Origin: GCA-2720975 sp964467985
Lineage (GTDB): Bacteria > Planctomycetota > UBA1135 > GCA-002686595
NCBI GenBank assembly: GCA_964467985.1
Contig: CAYXTP010000006.1
Span: 186,001-250,000, forward strand
Reading direction: 5' to 3'
Length of the DNA stretch: 64,000 nucleotides
Shown: positions 8,939 through 18,551 of the stretch, piece by piece
Position numbering within the stretch: the stretch's first letter is position 1
Layout: every line of letters starts with the position of its first letter
Notes under the pieces: generated by a model
Seen by the model: the letters and a program-made list of their open reading frames with translations, nothing else
Databases searched by the model: none
What the model was told of the DNA's origin: nothing
Position numbers and translations under genes: made by a program

Positions 8939-11155
8939 TCAGTCGCTTGCGCCGGATCGTTCGCGACTCCGTCCTCGATCGCCACGGCCCCGGCCACCGC
9001 GACCGCCGCGGTCACCGCTAGCTTCACGATCACCCGCGTCGGAACCGCTCTCCTCGCCTCCCGGAAGGGTCACCTTGTGGCTGACCTTGACCTTCCCGCG
9101 GTCGTCCACGTTGATGATTTCCACTTCAATCTCATCACCCACGTTGACCACATCGGTCACCTGGCCGACGAAGCCATGGGCCAACTCGGAGATGTGGCAC
9201 AGCCCTTCCACGCCGGGAAGGATTTCGATGAAGGCGCCGAAGTCCCGCACGCTGCGCACGGTACCTGTGTACCGAGTGCCAACCTCGGGGGTCTGGGTTG
9301 AAGCTTCGATCGCGTCCTTGCAAGCCTTGACCTGCTTCGAGTCCGTTCCAAAGACTTGGACGTTGCCGTCGTCGTCGAGAATCGAAATGCGCACGCTGTA
9401 CTGAGCCTGCATGGCCTTGATGTTCTTGCCGCCGGGGCCGATCAAGAAGCCAATCTTGTCGCCCGGAATCTTGAGCGTCTCCATGCGCGGGGCGTAGTCC
9501 GAGACTTCCGCCGCGGGAGCGGGAACCGCTTCGAGCATCTTACGCAAAATGTGAATGCGTCCCTCGCGGGCCTGCTCGAGTGCCGTGGAGAGGAGATCGC
9601 GGGATACGCCCTTGATCTTGATGTCCATCTGCAGGGCCGTGATGCCCACGCCGGATCCGGCGACTTTGAAGTCCATGTCTCCGTTGTGGTCCTCACTGCC
9701 GAGGATGTCGGACAGGATCGCCTCGCGATCACCATCCTTCACAAGGCCCATGGCAATACCGGCCACGGGCTGGCTCACCGGCACGCCGGCAGACATCATC
9801 GCCAAGCATCCACCACAAACACTTGCCATGGACGAAGAGCCGTTGGACTCCATGATGTCCGAGACAATGCGGATGGTGTAGGGGAACTGCTCGCGCGTCG
9901 GCATGACGGCCATCAACGCTCGTTCGGCCAGCATGCCGTGACCGATTTCTCGGCGGCCGGGGCCCATGATGCGCCGCGTCTCGCCCACCGAGTACGGCGG
10001 GAAGTTGTAGTGCAAGTAGAAGCTCTTCTTGTACTCGGGCTCGATGCCGTCGATGACTTGTTCGTCGTCGGGGGTACCGAGGGTCACGCTGGCCAGAGCC
10101 TGGGTTTCACCGCGCGTAAACAAGGCGGACCCGTGCTGACGCTCGATGAATCCGGGCACGATCGTGATGTCGCGGATCTTGTCATGCGTGCGGCCGTCCA
10201 CACGGGTACCGGACAAGATGCACTCGCGCTCCACGTGTTGCTGCAGGTCATGCAGCATGTCCTTGATGGCCTTGGTGTGAGCACGCAAGTCGCCCTCTTC
10301 CACACCCTCGGTCAGGGTGTCCAGGCACTCCTTCTTGATCGCCGAGAGGGCGTCGTGCCGGGCTTGTTTGCCCTGCGTACGAACGGCCGTGGTCATCGCC
10401 TCTTCGTGCTGGAAAACCTGGGCCTTGAGAGTCTCGTTGACTTCCGGCGCGCTGAACTCGGCCTGCGGCTTGCCGACCTTCTCGGTCAACTCATCGATCA
10501 GGGAGACAACCTCGAGAATCACAGAGTGGGCGCAATCGAGGGCGTCCACCATGATGTCCTCGGGAAGTTGCTTGGCTGAAGACTCCACCATGGCGAGCCC
10601 ATCCTTGTGACCTGAGACAACCAGGTCGAGCGTGGATTCCTCGCGACGCGCGGGATCCTCGGGGAAGGGCACGAACTCGTCGTTCACGCGCCCAACCCGC
10701 ACGGCGCCCAGGGTCGCATCAAACGGCAGGCCACTGATGCGGACGGCGGCGAAGGCCGCGATCATGGCCGCGACGTCGGTGTTGTTCCTGCCGTCGTATT
10801 GGAGGGCGTGGGTAAGGACCTGCACCTCTTCCTTGTAGCCGTCGGGGAACATGGGCCGGATCGAACGGTCGATCAGGCGCATGGTCAGGATTTCCTTCGT
10901 TGTGGGTCGCGCCTCGCGTTTGAAAAACCCGCCGGGGATCTTGCCACCGGCCTCGTTCTTCTCGCGGTAGTCGCAGAGCAGGGGGAAGAAGTCGATGTCC
11001 TCGCGCGCCTTGCCCGCGGTCACCGCGGCAAAGACTTTGGAGTCACCTAGTGTGAGAATCACAGAGCCGCCTGCCTGGCGGGCCACCTGGCCCGTCTCGA
11101 TGGCGATGCGCACTCCGGAGATTTCGCGTTCAACGCGTGTGGGTCCGTTTGTCAT
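8939..11155 (-). CDS. pnp: Polyribonucleotide nucleotidyltransferase (PNPase)
   Basis: 738 residues, near the usual length. Two RNase PH domains span about 10-230 and 310-545, separated by the helical PNPase domain. A KH domain follows (IPGDKIGFLIGPGGKNIKAMQ, near 555-615) and an S1 domain (GTVRSVRDFGAFIEILPGVEGLCHIS, near 625-695). FFKREARPTTKE matches the conserved FFRREGRP stretch. The last 35 residues are a Gly-Arg-rich tail (GGRGGRGRGDRGRSRERS), likely disordered and RNA-binding. PNPase degrades RNA 3'-5' with phosphate in the RNA-decay machinery. It lies downstream of rpsO as in many bacteria. Confidence 0.97.
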   Translation of the reverse strand: MTNGPTRVEREISGVRIAIETGQVARQAGGSVILTLGDSKVFAAVTAGKAREDIDFFPLLCDYREKNEAGGKIPGGFFKREARPTTKEILTMRLIDRSIRPMFPDGYKEEVQVLTHALQYDGRNNTDVAAMIAAFAAVRISGLPFDATLGAVRVGRVNDEFVPFPEDPARREESTLDLVVSGHKDGLAMVESSAKQLPEDIMVDALDCAHSVILEVVSLIDELTEKVGKPQAEFSAPEVNETLKAQVFQHEEAMTTAVRTQGKQARHDALSAIKKECLDTLTEGVEEGDLRAHTKAIKDMLHDLQQHVERECILSGTRVDGRTHDKIRDITIVPGFIERQHGSALFTRGETQALASVTLGTPDDEQVIDGIEPEYKKSFYLHYNFPPYSVGETRRIMGPGRREIGHGMLAERALMAVMPTREQFPYTIRIVSDIMESNGSSSMASVCGGCLAMMSAGVPVSQPVAGIAMGLVKDGDREAILSDILGSEDHNGDMDFKVAGSGVGITALQMDIKIKGVSRDLLSTALEQAREGRIHILRKMLEAVPAPAAEVSDYAPRMETLKIPGDKIGFLIGPGGKNIKAMQAQYSVRISILDDDGNVQVFGTDSKQVKACKDAIEASTQTPEVGTRYTGTVRSVRDFGAFIEILPGVEGLCHISELAHGFVGQVTDVVNVGDEIEVEIINVDDRGKVKVSHKVTLPGGEESGSDAGDREASGDRGGRGGRGRGDRGRSRERSGASD

Positions 11156-11223
11156 GGATCAGTTCCGAATCGTCGGTATCAATAGTTGCTTGGTTTCTCG
11201 TCTTGTCGTCTTGTCTATTTCCG

Positions 11224-11246
11224 GGCATGGAGCACGGGCTCATGCC
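11224..11246 (-). other. Hairpin in the rpsO-pnp intergenic region
   Basis: GGCATG at 11224-11229 pairs with CATGCC at 11241-11246, and the inner AGC/GCT extends the stem. It lies between rpsO and the pnp start with no T-run on the minus strand, so it is unlikely to be a strong terminator. In E. coli the equivalent region has a terminator plus an RNase III-cleaved hairpin that controls pnp. A similar processing role here is inference by position. Confidence 0.4.
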
Positions 11247-11333
11247 TAGCCGGTTCACCCGTCCCTCGTGTGGGGCGGAATCGCCGGCAGCGGTTGGGAT
11301 CGATCGTTCGACCCCCTTCTGCCCCAGTCGGTG

Positions 11334-11603
11334 CTAGCGGCGCAGGCCGAGTCGGCCCAGGATCGCGCGATAGCGTTCGGGGTTCTTCGAGCGCAAGTAG
11401 CGCAGGAGTTTGCTTCGCCGGCCGACCATCTTCACGAGGCCCAGTTGGGAACCGTAGTCCTTCCTGTGAACCTTCAGGTGTTCGGTCAGGTTGCGAATAT
11501 TCTCGGTGAGCAGCGCGATTTGGACTTCGGGGGATCCGTTGTCTCCATCGGTGTTCGCATACTCGGCAATCAGTTCTGCCTTGCGGGCCGCTTGGATGGC
11601 CAT
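11334..11603 (-). CDS. rpsO: 30S ribosomal protein S15
   Basis: 89 residues, the standard length. Conserved S15 stretches are present: GSPEVQIALLTENIRNLTEHLKVH (near 22-46) and the RRSKLLRYLRSKNPERY helix (near 63-79). S15 binds 16S rRNA helices 20-22 early in small-subunit assembly. It is followed on the same strand by pnp after 178 bases, the widespread rpsO-pnp arrangement. Confidence 0.97.
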   Translation of the reverse strand: MAIQAARKAELIAEYANTDGDNGSPEVQIALLTENIRNLTEHLKVHRKDYGSQLGLVKMVGRRSKLLRYLRSKNPERYRAILGRLGLRR

Positions 11604-12062
11604 ATTGGTTTCGTCTTGTCGTAGGACTTGCCCGGCGCCCAGGATCCCATAGGAGGGGTCAGCCCGGTGCGAGGGTGCGGAGGGGCCCCGATCTGGGAGC
11701 TCCCTGGATAATTTGAGGCAGTAGTTTAGCGATCTGGATAGTCAGCGCTAGACCGCTGGGGTGTAACTGGGGTGGATGCGGGACGTCAGCCCGGGTGGGA
11801 GGGGGTGGTGGTTGGCATGCTGAGGGGCCTGGTCGCTGCCGGTGGCCTGTCTCGCAGCTGCCGGAGTCCAAGATTCCTCTCAAGAGACGGGCGGCCATGC
11901 TCTTGCCGGAGATTGGCCGGCGGCCGGACCCAGCGCAAACATCGCCAGCGGGGTCCCCAGGCCCCGCGCCCCACATTCGGGCGGATTGAGGTCGTCAACC
12001 CAAGGAATATCCAATCGGTCCATTGCCGCCATCCAGGAATCGCCGATCCTGTTACGGAACCC
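11604..12062. other. Divergent non-coding region between rpsO and the spermidine-synthase-like gene
   Basis: 459 bases separate the two divergent starts. Open frames cross it on both strands, including an in-frame upstream extension of the plus-strand gene to 11772, but their translations are Pro/Arg-rich with no domain and look like GC-rich noise. An AT-richer patch near 11705-11725 could belong to a promoter. I see no RNA gene or repeat. Confidence 0.5.
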
Positions 12063-15000
12063 ATGTCTACGCCTCCCACCAAGACTCAGGACGCTTCGCA
12101 GTTTGTCGCCGTTCTCGCTTGCTTCTTCTTGTCCGGATTTGCGGCCCTGGTCTATCAAACCGCATGGCTGCGCCAGTTCTCGGTGGTCTTTGGAACCTCC
12201 GAACTCGCGGTAGCCACAGTACTGGCGGCCTACATGGCGGGCCTCGCTCTGGGGGCTACGGCGGCGGGCCGGGTCCTGCACCGGGTCAAGCGTCCTGTGC
12301 TCTGGTATGGACTGCTCGAGGCGGGGGTGGCGATCGGGGCGTTGCTCGTACCGCTGGGACTCAAGGGCGCCCGGCTCTTGCAAGACGTCTTTATTGGAGA
12401 CCAAGGTACGCTCGTCAATTCGGGCGGAGCCAGCCAATCGGCCTTCTACCTGCTCACGACCTTCGCCATCGTGCTCGTGCCCACGACCTGCATGGGAGCC
12501 ACGCTGCCCCTACTCACGCGGCATGTGGTTCGCAGACGCGACCACATTGGACCGCGCGTGGGCCTGCTCTACACGACCAACACGGCGGGTGCCGTAGTCG
12601 GGACTCTGATAGGAGCGTTCCTCTTGTTGCCTCAGCTGGGCTTGGCGGGAACGGTTCACGTTGGGGTCGCGGCCAACGTGCTCGTTTTTGTACTGGCCGC
12701 GCTGATCTCCCGCAACGCTCCAGCCCCGGTTCCGGAACCCAGTTCGGGTATGGATGAGCGGGCGGCCAAGAAGGAACTCATCTCCGACGAGCGGGTGCGC
12801 TGGATCCTGCCGCTGATCGCGATCTCCGGTTCCGTCTCCTTTGCTTACGAAGTGCTCTGGACGCGCCTACTCTCGCACATTCTCGGAGGCAGTGTTTACG
12901 CCTTCGCCGCCATGCTGGCCAGTTTCCTGACAGGCATCACGATCGGGGGCGCCCTGGCCTCCTTGCTCGCGCGCACGCGCCAACGGGCCGCGGTCGGCTT
13001 CGTCTTGTGCCAACTCGGCATCGGGGGGCTCGCCGCGTGGGTCTACGCGCACATGGACAGCCTGCCTGCGGTTTTCTTGGAGCGCATGGCGCAACCCGGA
13101 GCTTCGGCCCAAGGAGTCGGAGCGCGCATGGCGTTCACACTTCTGCTTCCCGCCACAACATTGATCGGAGCGACCTTTCCTTTCGCCCTGCGCATCCTGG
13201 CCCGCTCCAGGTCGGAAGCCGGACAGGCCAGCGCACGCGTCTATGCATGGAACACGGTGGGAGCGATCGCCGGAGCGTTGTTGGCCGGCTTTTGGCTTAT
13301 CCCCAGTCTTGGCTTCGCCGGAGTGACCCGCCTGGCAGTCGGCGCCAACCTGGTCCTCGCGGCGTGGACTGCATTGGCTCTCTTGTGGCCTAGCGCCCGA
13401 CTGTTCTGTCTGGGCGCCTGCGCCAGTCTGGCCGTACTCGTCACCTATCACCCCCAACCACCGCTCAATCTCCTGCGCCACGCGCCCTTGGAACCGGAGG
13501 AAGGGGCGGCTGGGCGTGTTCTGTTCAGCGCAGTGGGGCATTCAGCGACTGTGTTGGTGTTGGACAGGAGAGACTCGCTCGAGATTCGCTCCAACGGCTT
13601 GCCAGAGGCGGGCATCACCCCGCAAGGAGTCCCGCCCTACGGGCGCAATGCAGAGCGCTTCCTGACTGCCCTGCCGGTGCTCGCACGGCCTGCGGCGCAG
13701 TCCATGCTCGTGATCGGGTTTGGAGGTGGAGTCGCGTTGGAATCGATCCCTCCTTCCATTGCTGAGCTGGATGTGGTCGAACTCGAACCGGAAGTGCTGG
13801 CGGCAAATCGCAAGCTGAGCGACCTCCGCGCTCGAGACCCGTTTGAAGATTCGCGCCTGAATGTGATTCTCAACGACGCCCGTGGGGCTCTGGCACTCAC
13901 CGAGAAGCGTTGGGACATTATCGTGTCCCAACCCTCCCACCCCTGGACCGCAGGCGCGTCACACCTGTACACCGGGGAGTTCGCAGAACTCTGCCGAAAT
14001 CACCTCAGCCCTGGGGGCGTGTTCGTGCAATGGATCAACACTGGGTTCTTGAATCCTGAGTTGTTCGCATCCGTGGGCGCAACACTGCTCGACACCTTCA
14101 AGCACGTCCGCCTCTACCGCCCGGTTCCCAGCATGCTGCTGTTCCTGGCCTCGGACGAAGCCCTCGATGTGGAGCGGGATCTGGTCCAAAGCGGAGCCCC
14201 CATCGATCGAGATCCAGACTATTGGAGCGCGGCGGGCGTTAGCGATGTGAACGAGTTGCTCGCACTCTTGGCCCTGGACCAAGAGGGTATCGAGGGCCTG
14301 TGCGCAGATGGGGTCATCAGCACAGACGATCGAAACGTGCTGGCCATGGCATCGGGCTTGGATCTGCCCGGGGGCCTGAACATGGAGACCACCTGGGAAC
14401 TGCTCAAACCGTACGACCCGCTACTGGTCGCTGACTCGGGGCTGCTCGCTCAACTGGCGCCCCAGGTCGACCCCTTCGCCGTTCTGCGCGCCATGCGTGG
14501 AGCCGCTCCCCTGCGCGCCGCTGCCTTGCCCGATGCGTTTCAGATTCCAAGCCCCGAAGCTCAGCCCTTCTTCCAGGTGGGTGCTGAACTACCGGCCGCC
14601 GGGCGGGGCGCACCGGGCACAGCAAACATTGGAGCCCTGGCACGCACATGGACCGGCCAGCCGGGCCTGATCTGGAAGGGCTGGACCCTGGTCGGCAATA
14701 GCCGCTGGAACGACTTGAGGGTCTTGGATGCTGAACTCAGCAAGGTCCAGCCTACTTCGGCTTGGTTTGAGCACGCTTGCCGCTTGCGAGCCCATGCCCG
14801 GCTGGCGCCTGAATTTGTGACCAAGGCGAGTGCCATGGAAGCGATCGAGTTGCTCGATCGGACGATTCTGCGCTACCCCGCTGCGGGGGCTCTGCTGCTG
14901 CGACTCGAGGCCGCACACAGCGCGGGCTGGACTCCCGGCATCCTGGCGACGCTGAGGGAGTTGCTCGTTTGGTTGGGTCCACCGAAGGAGAGCTTGCCAC

Positions 15001-15200
15001 CGATTTCGGTTCAAGAACTGGAAGCGGGTCTCAGGCCTTGGGTCTCCCGCTTGGATGCCCTTCGCAACACAATCGCTACGGCTCCCGGAGATCCAGACCT
15101 CCAACAACTCACAGATATCCAGAATCGGCTAGAAGAACGACTGCCCCCGGTGCTCCCACCCCCACCGACTTCGACTGAGCCCGGCCAGCAGTTTCGATGA
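12063..15200 (+). CDS. Fused multi-pass membrane / spermidine-synthase-like methyltransferase-fold protein
   Basis: 1045 residues from an ATG at 12063. This start is chosen because the first transmembrane segment begins at once (FVAVLACFFLSGFAALVYQTAWLRQ). Residues about 10-510 hold about a dozen membrane helices in two similar halves: FAALVYQTAWLRQFSVVFG, and SFAYEVLWTRLLSHILGGS in the second half. Residues about 560-760 carry the SpeE-like Rossmann fold: MLVIGFGGGVALESIP, VVELEPEVLAANR, ILNDARGALALTEKRWDIIVSQPSHPW and HLSPGGVFVQWI. The final ~280 residues show no recognised domain. Such fused proteins are common in environmental bacteria, and their aminopropyl-transfer activity is unproven. 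The stop overlaps the LytS start (ATGA). Confidence 0.8.
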   Translation: MSTPPTKTQDASQFVAVLACFFLSGFAALVYQTAWLRQFSVVFGTSELAVATVLAAYMAGLALGATAAGRVLHRVKRPVLWYGLLEAGVAIGALLVPLGLKGARLLQDVFIGDQGTLVNSGGASQSAFYLLTTFAIVLVPTTCMGATLPLLTRHVVRRRDHIGPRVGLLYTTNTAGAVVGTLIGAFLLLPQLGLAGTVHVGVAANVLVFVLAALISRNAPAPVPEPSSGMDERAAKKELISDERVRWILPLIAISGSVSFAYEVLWTRLLSHILGGSVYAFAAMLASFLTGITIGGALASLLARTRQRAAVGFVLCQLGIGGLAAWVYAHMDSLPAVFLERMAQPGASAQGVGARMAFTLLLPATTLIGATFPFALRILARSRSEAGQASARVYAWNTVGAIAGALLAGFWLIPSLGFAGVTRLAVGANLVLAAWTALALLWPSARLFCLGACASLAVLVTYHPQPPLNLLRHAPLEPEEGAAGRVLFSAVGHSATVLVLDRRDSLEIRSNGLPEAGITPQGVPPYGRNAERFLTALPVLARPAAQSMLVIGFGGGVALESIPPSIAELDVVELEPEVLAANRKLSDLRARDPFEDSRLNVILNDARGALALTEKRWDIIVSQPSHPWTAGASHLYTGEFAELCRNHLSPGGVFVQWINTGFLNPELFASVGATLLDTFKHVRLYRPVPSMLLFLASDEALDVERDLVQSGAPIDRDPDYWSAAGVSDVNELLALLALDQEGIEGLCADGVISTDDRNVLAMASGLDLPGGLNMETTWELLKPYDPLLVADSGLLAQLAPQVDPFAVLRAMRGAAPLRAAALPDAFQIPSPEAQPFFQVGAELPAAGRGAPGTANIGALARTWTGQPGLIWKGWTLVGNSRWNDLRVLDAELSKVQPTSAWFEHACRLRAHARLAPEFVTKASAMEAIELLDRTILRYPAAGALLLRLEAAHSAGWTPGILATLRELLVWLGPPKESLPPISVQELEAGLRPWVSRLDALRNTIATAPGDPDLQQLTDIQNRLEERLPPVLPPPPTSTEPGQQFR

Positions 15201-16471
15201 GCGAACAGCCCTCCCAACCTGGTCAACAAGCACCCCTTGAGCGTTGGCTGAGATCCCCGGCCCGGCGCCGGTTGCTTATCGCCCTGGCTGTTGTGTCCAT
15301 GGTCACCTTCTCGACGCTCCTGTACCTGGATGCCGCCGAGGAAGCCGGGCGTGATGTCAATTGGCTCTACGTGCTCTGGCGCAAGAGCATCGATTGGATC
15401 CTGTGGGGATTGGCCGCTGAGCCGATCCTGCTCTTGGCGAGGTTTCTGTCCAGACACGTCAAGTGGGTGGCATTGCTCGTCGTCCTGCACAGCGGAATTG
15501 CCTATGGAGTCGCGCGTGGGCTGGCCGAAGCAGAGACCTATGTCGCGTATGAGTGGCTCTACTCACCCTTGAGCTCCCAAGGAATTGCGGAGGGCCGACG
15601 TGCCGAAGGTCAGCGCCCCGAGGGTCCTCGACCTGAAGGCCAGCGCGGGGATGGCCAACGCTCGCCGTCAGCGGATTTCTTTCGGCGACGCATGCGGCGC
15701 TTCCCCGGTCCCCGAGTCGAGTTGGGCGTCTTGCTCTACCTGGTCATTCTCGGCATGGGCTGGGGCGCGCGCTCCTATTTGATCGAACGGGACGTCGAAC
15801 GGCACGCGGCCTACCTGGAACTACGAGCCGCGCGGCTCGAGGCAGAGCTCTCGTCGGCCAAGGTCGCCAGCCTGGAGGGTCAGCTGCAACCGCACTTCCT
15901 GTTCAACGCGCTGCACTCGGTGGGCGGCCTGATCCGCAGCGGTCAATCCGCCGAGGCCATCTCCAGTCTCTCCGCACTGGGTGGCTTGCTGCGCGCGACG
16001 CTCGATCACGGAGACGATCCGGAAGTGGAGTTCGAACAGGAATTGGCCCTGGCCCAGCACTACCTGGACATCGAGGCCATTCGGTTGGGCGAACGCTTGC
16101 AAGTGGACACGCACATCGCTCCGGGCCTCGCTTCGGCTCGTGTGCCCGCTCTGCTGCTCTTGCCCCTCGTAGAAAACGCGGTCAAGTACGCTGTGGCCCC
16201 ACGACCCGAAGGGGGCCGGTTGGAGATCCGGGCCGAGCGCGAAGGCGATCAACTGCACGTCACGGTGAGTGACGATGGTCCGGGTTTCCCCGATCATGTC
16301 ATCGCAGGCAAGGCGCAAACCGAAGGAGACCGTTCCCCCATCGGAATCGAAAACACACGCGCCCGACTGGAGACCCTGTACGGGCACGACGGAACTCTTG
16401 AGCTACTCTCCCGCCCGGAGGGTGGTGCCACGGTCCACGTGCGACTGCCCTTTGAGGAGTTGCCCGCGTGA
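15197..16471 (+). CDS. LytS-type sensor histidine kinase
   Basis: 424 residues. About four membrane helices lie in residues 25-210, interrupted by a low-complexity Arg/Pro/Glu/Gly stretch (near 135-160) that is cytoplasmic or a loop. The kinase core begins at LEGQLQPHFLFNALHSVGGLI, the His_kinase (PF06580) phosphoacceptor motif with the His in PHFLFN. The ATPase part has LLPLVENAVKYAV (N box) and VSDDGPGFP (G1 box). It should phosphorylate the LytTR regulator immediately downstream. Starts and stops of three successive genes overlap (ATGA and GTGA), so kinase, regulator and the spermidine-synthase-like protein are translationally coupled. Confidence 0.9.
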   Translation: MSEQPSQPGQQAPLERWLRSPARRRLLIALAVVSMVTFSTLLYLDAAEEAGRDVNWLYVLWRKSIDWILWGLAAEPILLLARFLSRHVKWVALLVVLHSGIAYGVARGLAEAETYVAYEWLYSPLSSQGIAEGRRAEGQRPEGPRPEGQRGDGQRSPSADFFRRRMRRFPGPRVELGVLLYLVILGMGWGARSYLIERDVERHAAYLELRAARLEAELSSAKVASLEGQLQPHFLFNALHSVGGLIRSGQSAEAISSLSALGGLLRATLDHGDDPEVEFEQELALAQHYLDIEAIRLGERLQVDTHIAPGLASARVPALLLLPLVENAVKYAVAPRPEGGRLEIRAEREGDQLHVTVSDDGPGFPDHVIAGKAQTEGDRSPIGIENTRARLETLYGHDGTLELLSRPEGGATVHVRLPFEELPA

Positions 16472-17265
16472 ATCAACCGCCTATCTCCTTGACCGTCTTG
16501 GTTGTGGATGACGAACCCATGGCTCGCGCCACACTGCGCACCCTGCTGCAAGCCGAACCCGACGTTCAACTGCTTGGCGAATGTGCCAATGGCGCTGAGG
16601 CCCTGTCTAGCTTGCAACAGGCCCGCCCGGATCTAATTTTCTTGGATGTGGAGATGCCAGGCATGAACGGCTTCGAGGTCATCGAAGCGCTGGACGATGA
16701 GCATCCGCCCCTGGTGGTCTTCACAACCGCTTACGATCGCTATGCCATCGAGGCCTTCGGAGTGCACGCCGTGGACTACCTGCTCAAACCCTTCGACGAC
16801 GCGCGTTTTGCGCAGGCTCTTGAGCGGGCCCGCGAACACCTGGTGCGCGAACGGGTCGTCAGTGCGAGTCGCCGCCTCGCTCAACTGGTCCACCCGGAGA
16901 CCTCCGAGGTGGCCCAATTGCAACCATCCGAGCATGCGCACCTGGACCGCCTGACAATCCGACGCGAAGGCGGCATCGAGTTGGTGGAGACGAGCAGTAT
17001 CGACTGGGTGGAGTCGGCCGACCAATACGTGCGCTTGCACACGACGCGCGGAGAGGTGCTCATGCGCGAGTCCATGGGCGCACTAGAACGCAATCTGGAC
17101 CCGGCCCGTTTTCAACGGGTCCATCGCTCCGCCATCGTGGCACTCGATCGAGTGCGGCAACTCGTCACTCAAGGTGGAGGACTGGGCAAGTTGCAACTCC
17201 TCGACGACACCTGGATTCCGGTCAGTCGCGCGCGGATTGCGGCGTTGCGGCGCAGACTGGGTTGA
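16468..17265 (+). CDS. LytTR-family response regulator
   Basis: 265 residues from a GTG that overlaps the kinase stop codon. The receiver domain (about 8-125) has the acidic pair VVDDEP, the phosphoacceptor Asp in LIFLDVEMPGMNG, the Thr switch in FTTAYD and the Lys in YLLKPFDD. The C-terminal LytTR DNA-binding domain (about 155-262) includes the IDWVESADQYVRLHTTRGEVLMRES segment and FQRVHRSAIVALDRV. LytTR proteins usually activate a few surface or export genes by binding direct repeats. The target is unknown, but the two exported proteins just downstream are candidates. Confidence 0.93.
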   Translation: MNQPPISLTVLVVDDEPMARATLRTLLQAEPDVQLLGECANGAEALSSLQQARPDLIFLDVEMPGMNGFEVIEALDDEHPPLVVFTTAYDRYAIEAFGVHAVDYLLKPFDDARFAQALERAREHLVRERVVSASRRLAQLVHPETSEVAQLQPSEHAHLDRLTIRREGGIELVETSSIDWVESADQYVRLHTTRGEVLMRESMGALERNLDPARFQRVHRSAIVALDRVRQLVTQGGGLGKLQLLDDTWIPVSRARIAALRRRLG

Positions 17266-17466
17266 GCCCGGCACGCCAACCGAAAGCTGTCTGAGGTAGG
17301 TAAAGCCCACCATGAGCCTCTCCTTGGGCATGCTGATCACGTTCCCAACAGGAGCACCCCACTTGGCGCATTGGTGTAGCGCAAGCGTTCCGCAGGGCAT
17401 TGACTAGGCGGGCGCGAATCCCAACGCGACGCGACACTTCTTCCGAAGACTCTTGGAGCTACGACT

Positions 17467-18549
17467 ATGATCCGCATCCTGACCCCCGCTCTGGCCGGCT
17501 TGGCCATCGTTGCTGGCACAACTGAAATCACAACCCGTTACGACACCGAGCGCAAACTGACCGTCACCGTTGAATCGAGCCAGACCATGGAGACCGTGGC
17601 CTCGGAGATAACACGAGATGGTGAACCCATGGAGGGTCGAGGCGGAGGATTCGGTGGAGGCGGCACCGAGTCCAAGGTGGAATACACCTACACGGACTCC
17701 GTGCTCAGCTTGGACGATGGGGCGCCCGTCAGTCTGGAGCGCGAGTTCGGCGATGTGGCAAGTGTGAGCACGATGGGTTTTGGCGAGGAATCCCGCGAAA
17801 TGGAACGCACGAGCCCCCTAGACAGTGAAACGTTGAGCTTAGAGGTCGATGAGGATGGGGATACGGTCGCGACTCTCAAGGGAGACGACGAACCCGACAA
17901 CGACGCCATGCTAAAGGGACACTCCATGACCCTGCCCTTGGACGGATTGCTGCCCGACGGGGCCGTGGCCGAGGGCGAGAGCTGGGAGCCTGAAGGCACG
18001 GCCGTCTTGGCTGCCCTGGGGCTCGATATTCAAGGTGCCCTCTTCCCGCCCGAGGAACGCAGCGAGGGAGGTGACCGGGGTGGTCGCGGTGGCGGAGGAC
18101 GCGGTGGTTTCCGCCGGCGCGGTTCCGGAGGCGGCCTGCGCTACCTGAACGACGCCGAATGGGAGACCGATGCCAAGCTCACCGATCGCACCAAGACCGT
18201 CGATGGTCTGGAGTGCGTGGTCATCGAGTTGACCTTCGAGGCCGAAGGCGACATGCCGGAGACGAATTTTGGCCGCGGCCGCGACCGCAGCCCCTCGCCC
18301 TGGATGTGGAGCGACACCCTCATTCTGAATGCTGCAGAGCGACTGATTGACAACACTTATGAAGTCGAGATCGAAGGGGAGTTGCTGTTCTCTGTCGAGG
18401 AACAGCGCCCCGTGCAATTGGAACTGGAGGGGGAGATCTCCCTGGAGATGAACACCGAACGCGAGTTCGGAGAATCCAGCATGACGATCTACCGCCTGCA
18501 AGAAGGCACCATCGAGCACTCGATCGAAGTCACCACTCAAGACTCCTAG
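17467..18549 (+). CDS. Exported hypothetical protein with Gly-rich segments
   Basis: 360 residues with a short N-terminal signal-like region (MIRILTPALAGLAIVAG). The mature part is acidic and beta-rich and has two Gly-rich inserts: GRGGGFGGGG near residues 57-66 and a GGDRGGRGGGGRGG run near 200-213. The pattern of threonine-rich strands and the ending in TIYRLQEGTIEHSIEV suggest a repeat-built beta protein. I do not recognise the family. It lies 201 bases after the LytTR gene and 2 bases before the next exported protein, with which it probably forms an operon. Confidence 0.6.
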   Translation: MIRILTPALAGLAIVAGTTEITTRYDTERKLTVTVESSQTMETVASEITRDGEPMEGRGGGFGGGGTESKVEYTYTDSVLSLDDGAPVSLEREFGDVASVSTMGFGEESREMERTSPLDSETLSLEVDEDGDTVATLKGDDEPDNDAMLKGHSMTLPLDGLLPDGAVAEGESWEPEGTAVLAALGLDIQGALFPPEERSEGGDRGGRGGGGRGGFRRRGSGGGLRYLNDAEWETDAKLTDRTKTVDGLECVVIELTFEAEGDMPETNFGRGRDRSPSPWMWSDTLILNAAERLIDNTYEVEIEGELLFSVEEQRPVQLELEGEISLEMNTEREFGESSMTIYRLQEGTIEHSIEVTTQDS

Positions 18550-18551
18550 AC

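Noticed and set aside
9356..10579. A 407-codon open frame on the plus strand opposite pnp.
   Set aside because: Its translation has no domain and mirrors the pnp codons; GC-rich genes commonly leave long antisense frames.
11772..12062. A 97-codon N-terminal extension of the spermidine-synthase-like protein.
   Set aside because: It is Arg/Pro/Gly-rich without conserved features, and the ATG at 12063 gives a normal membrane-protein start.
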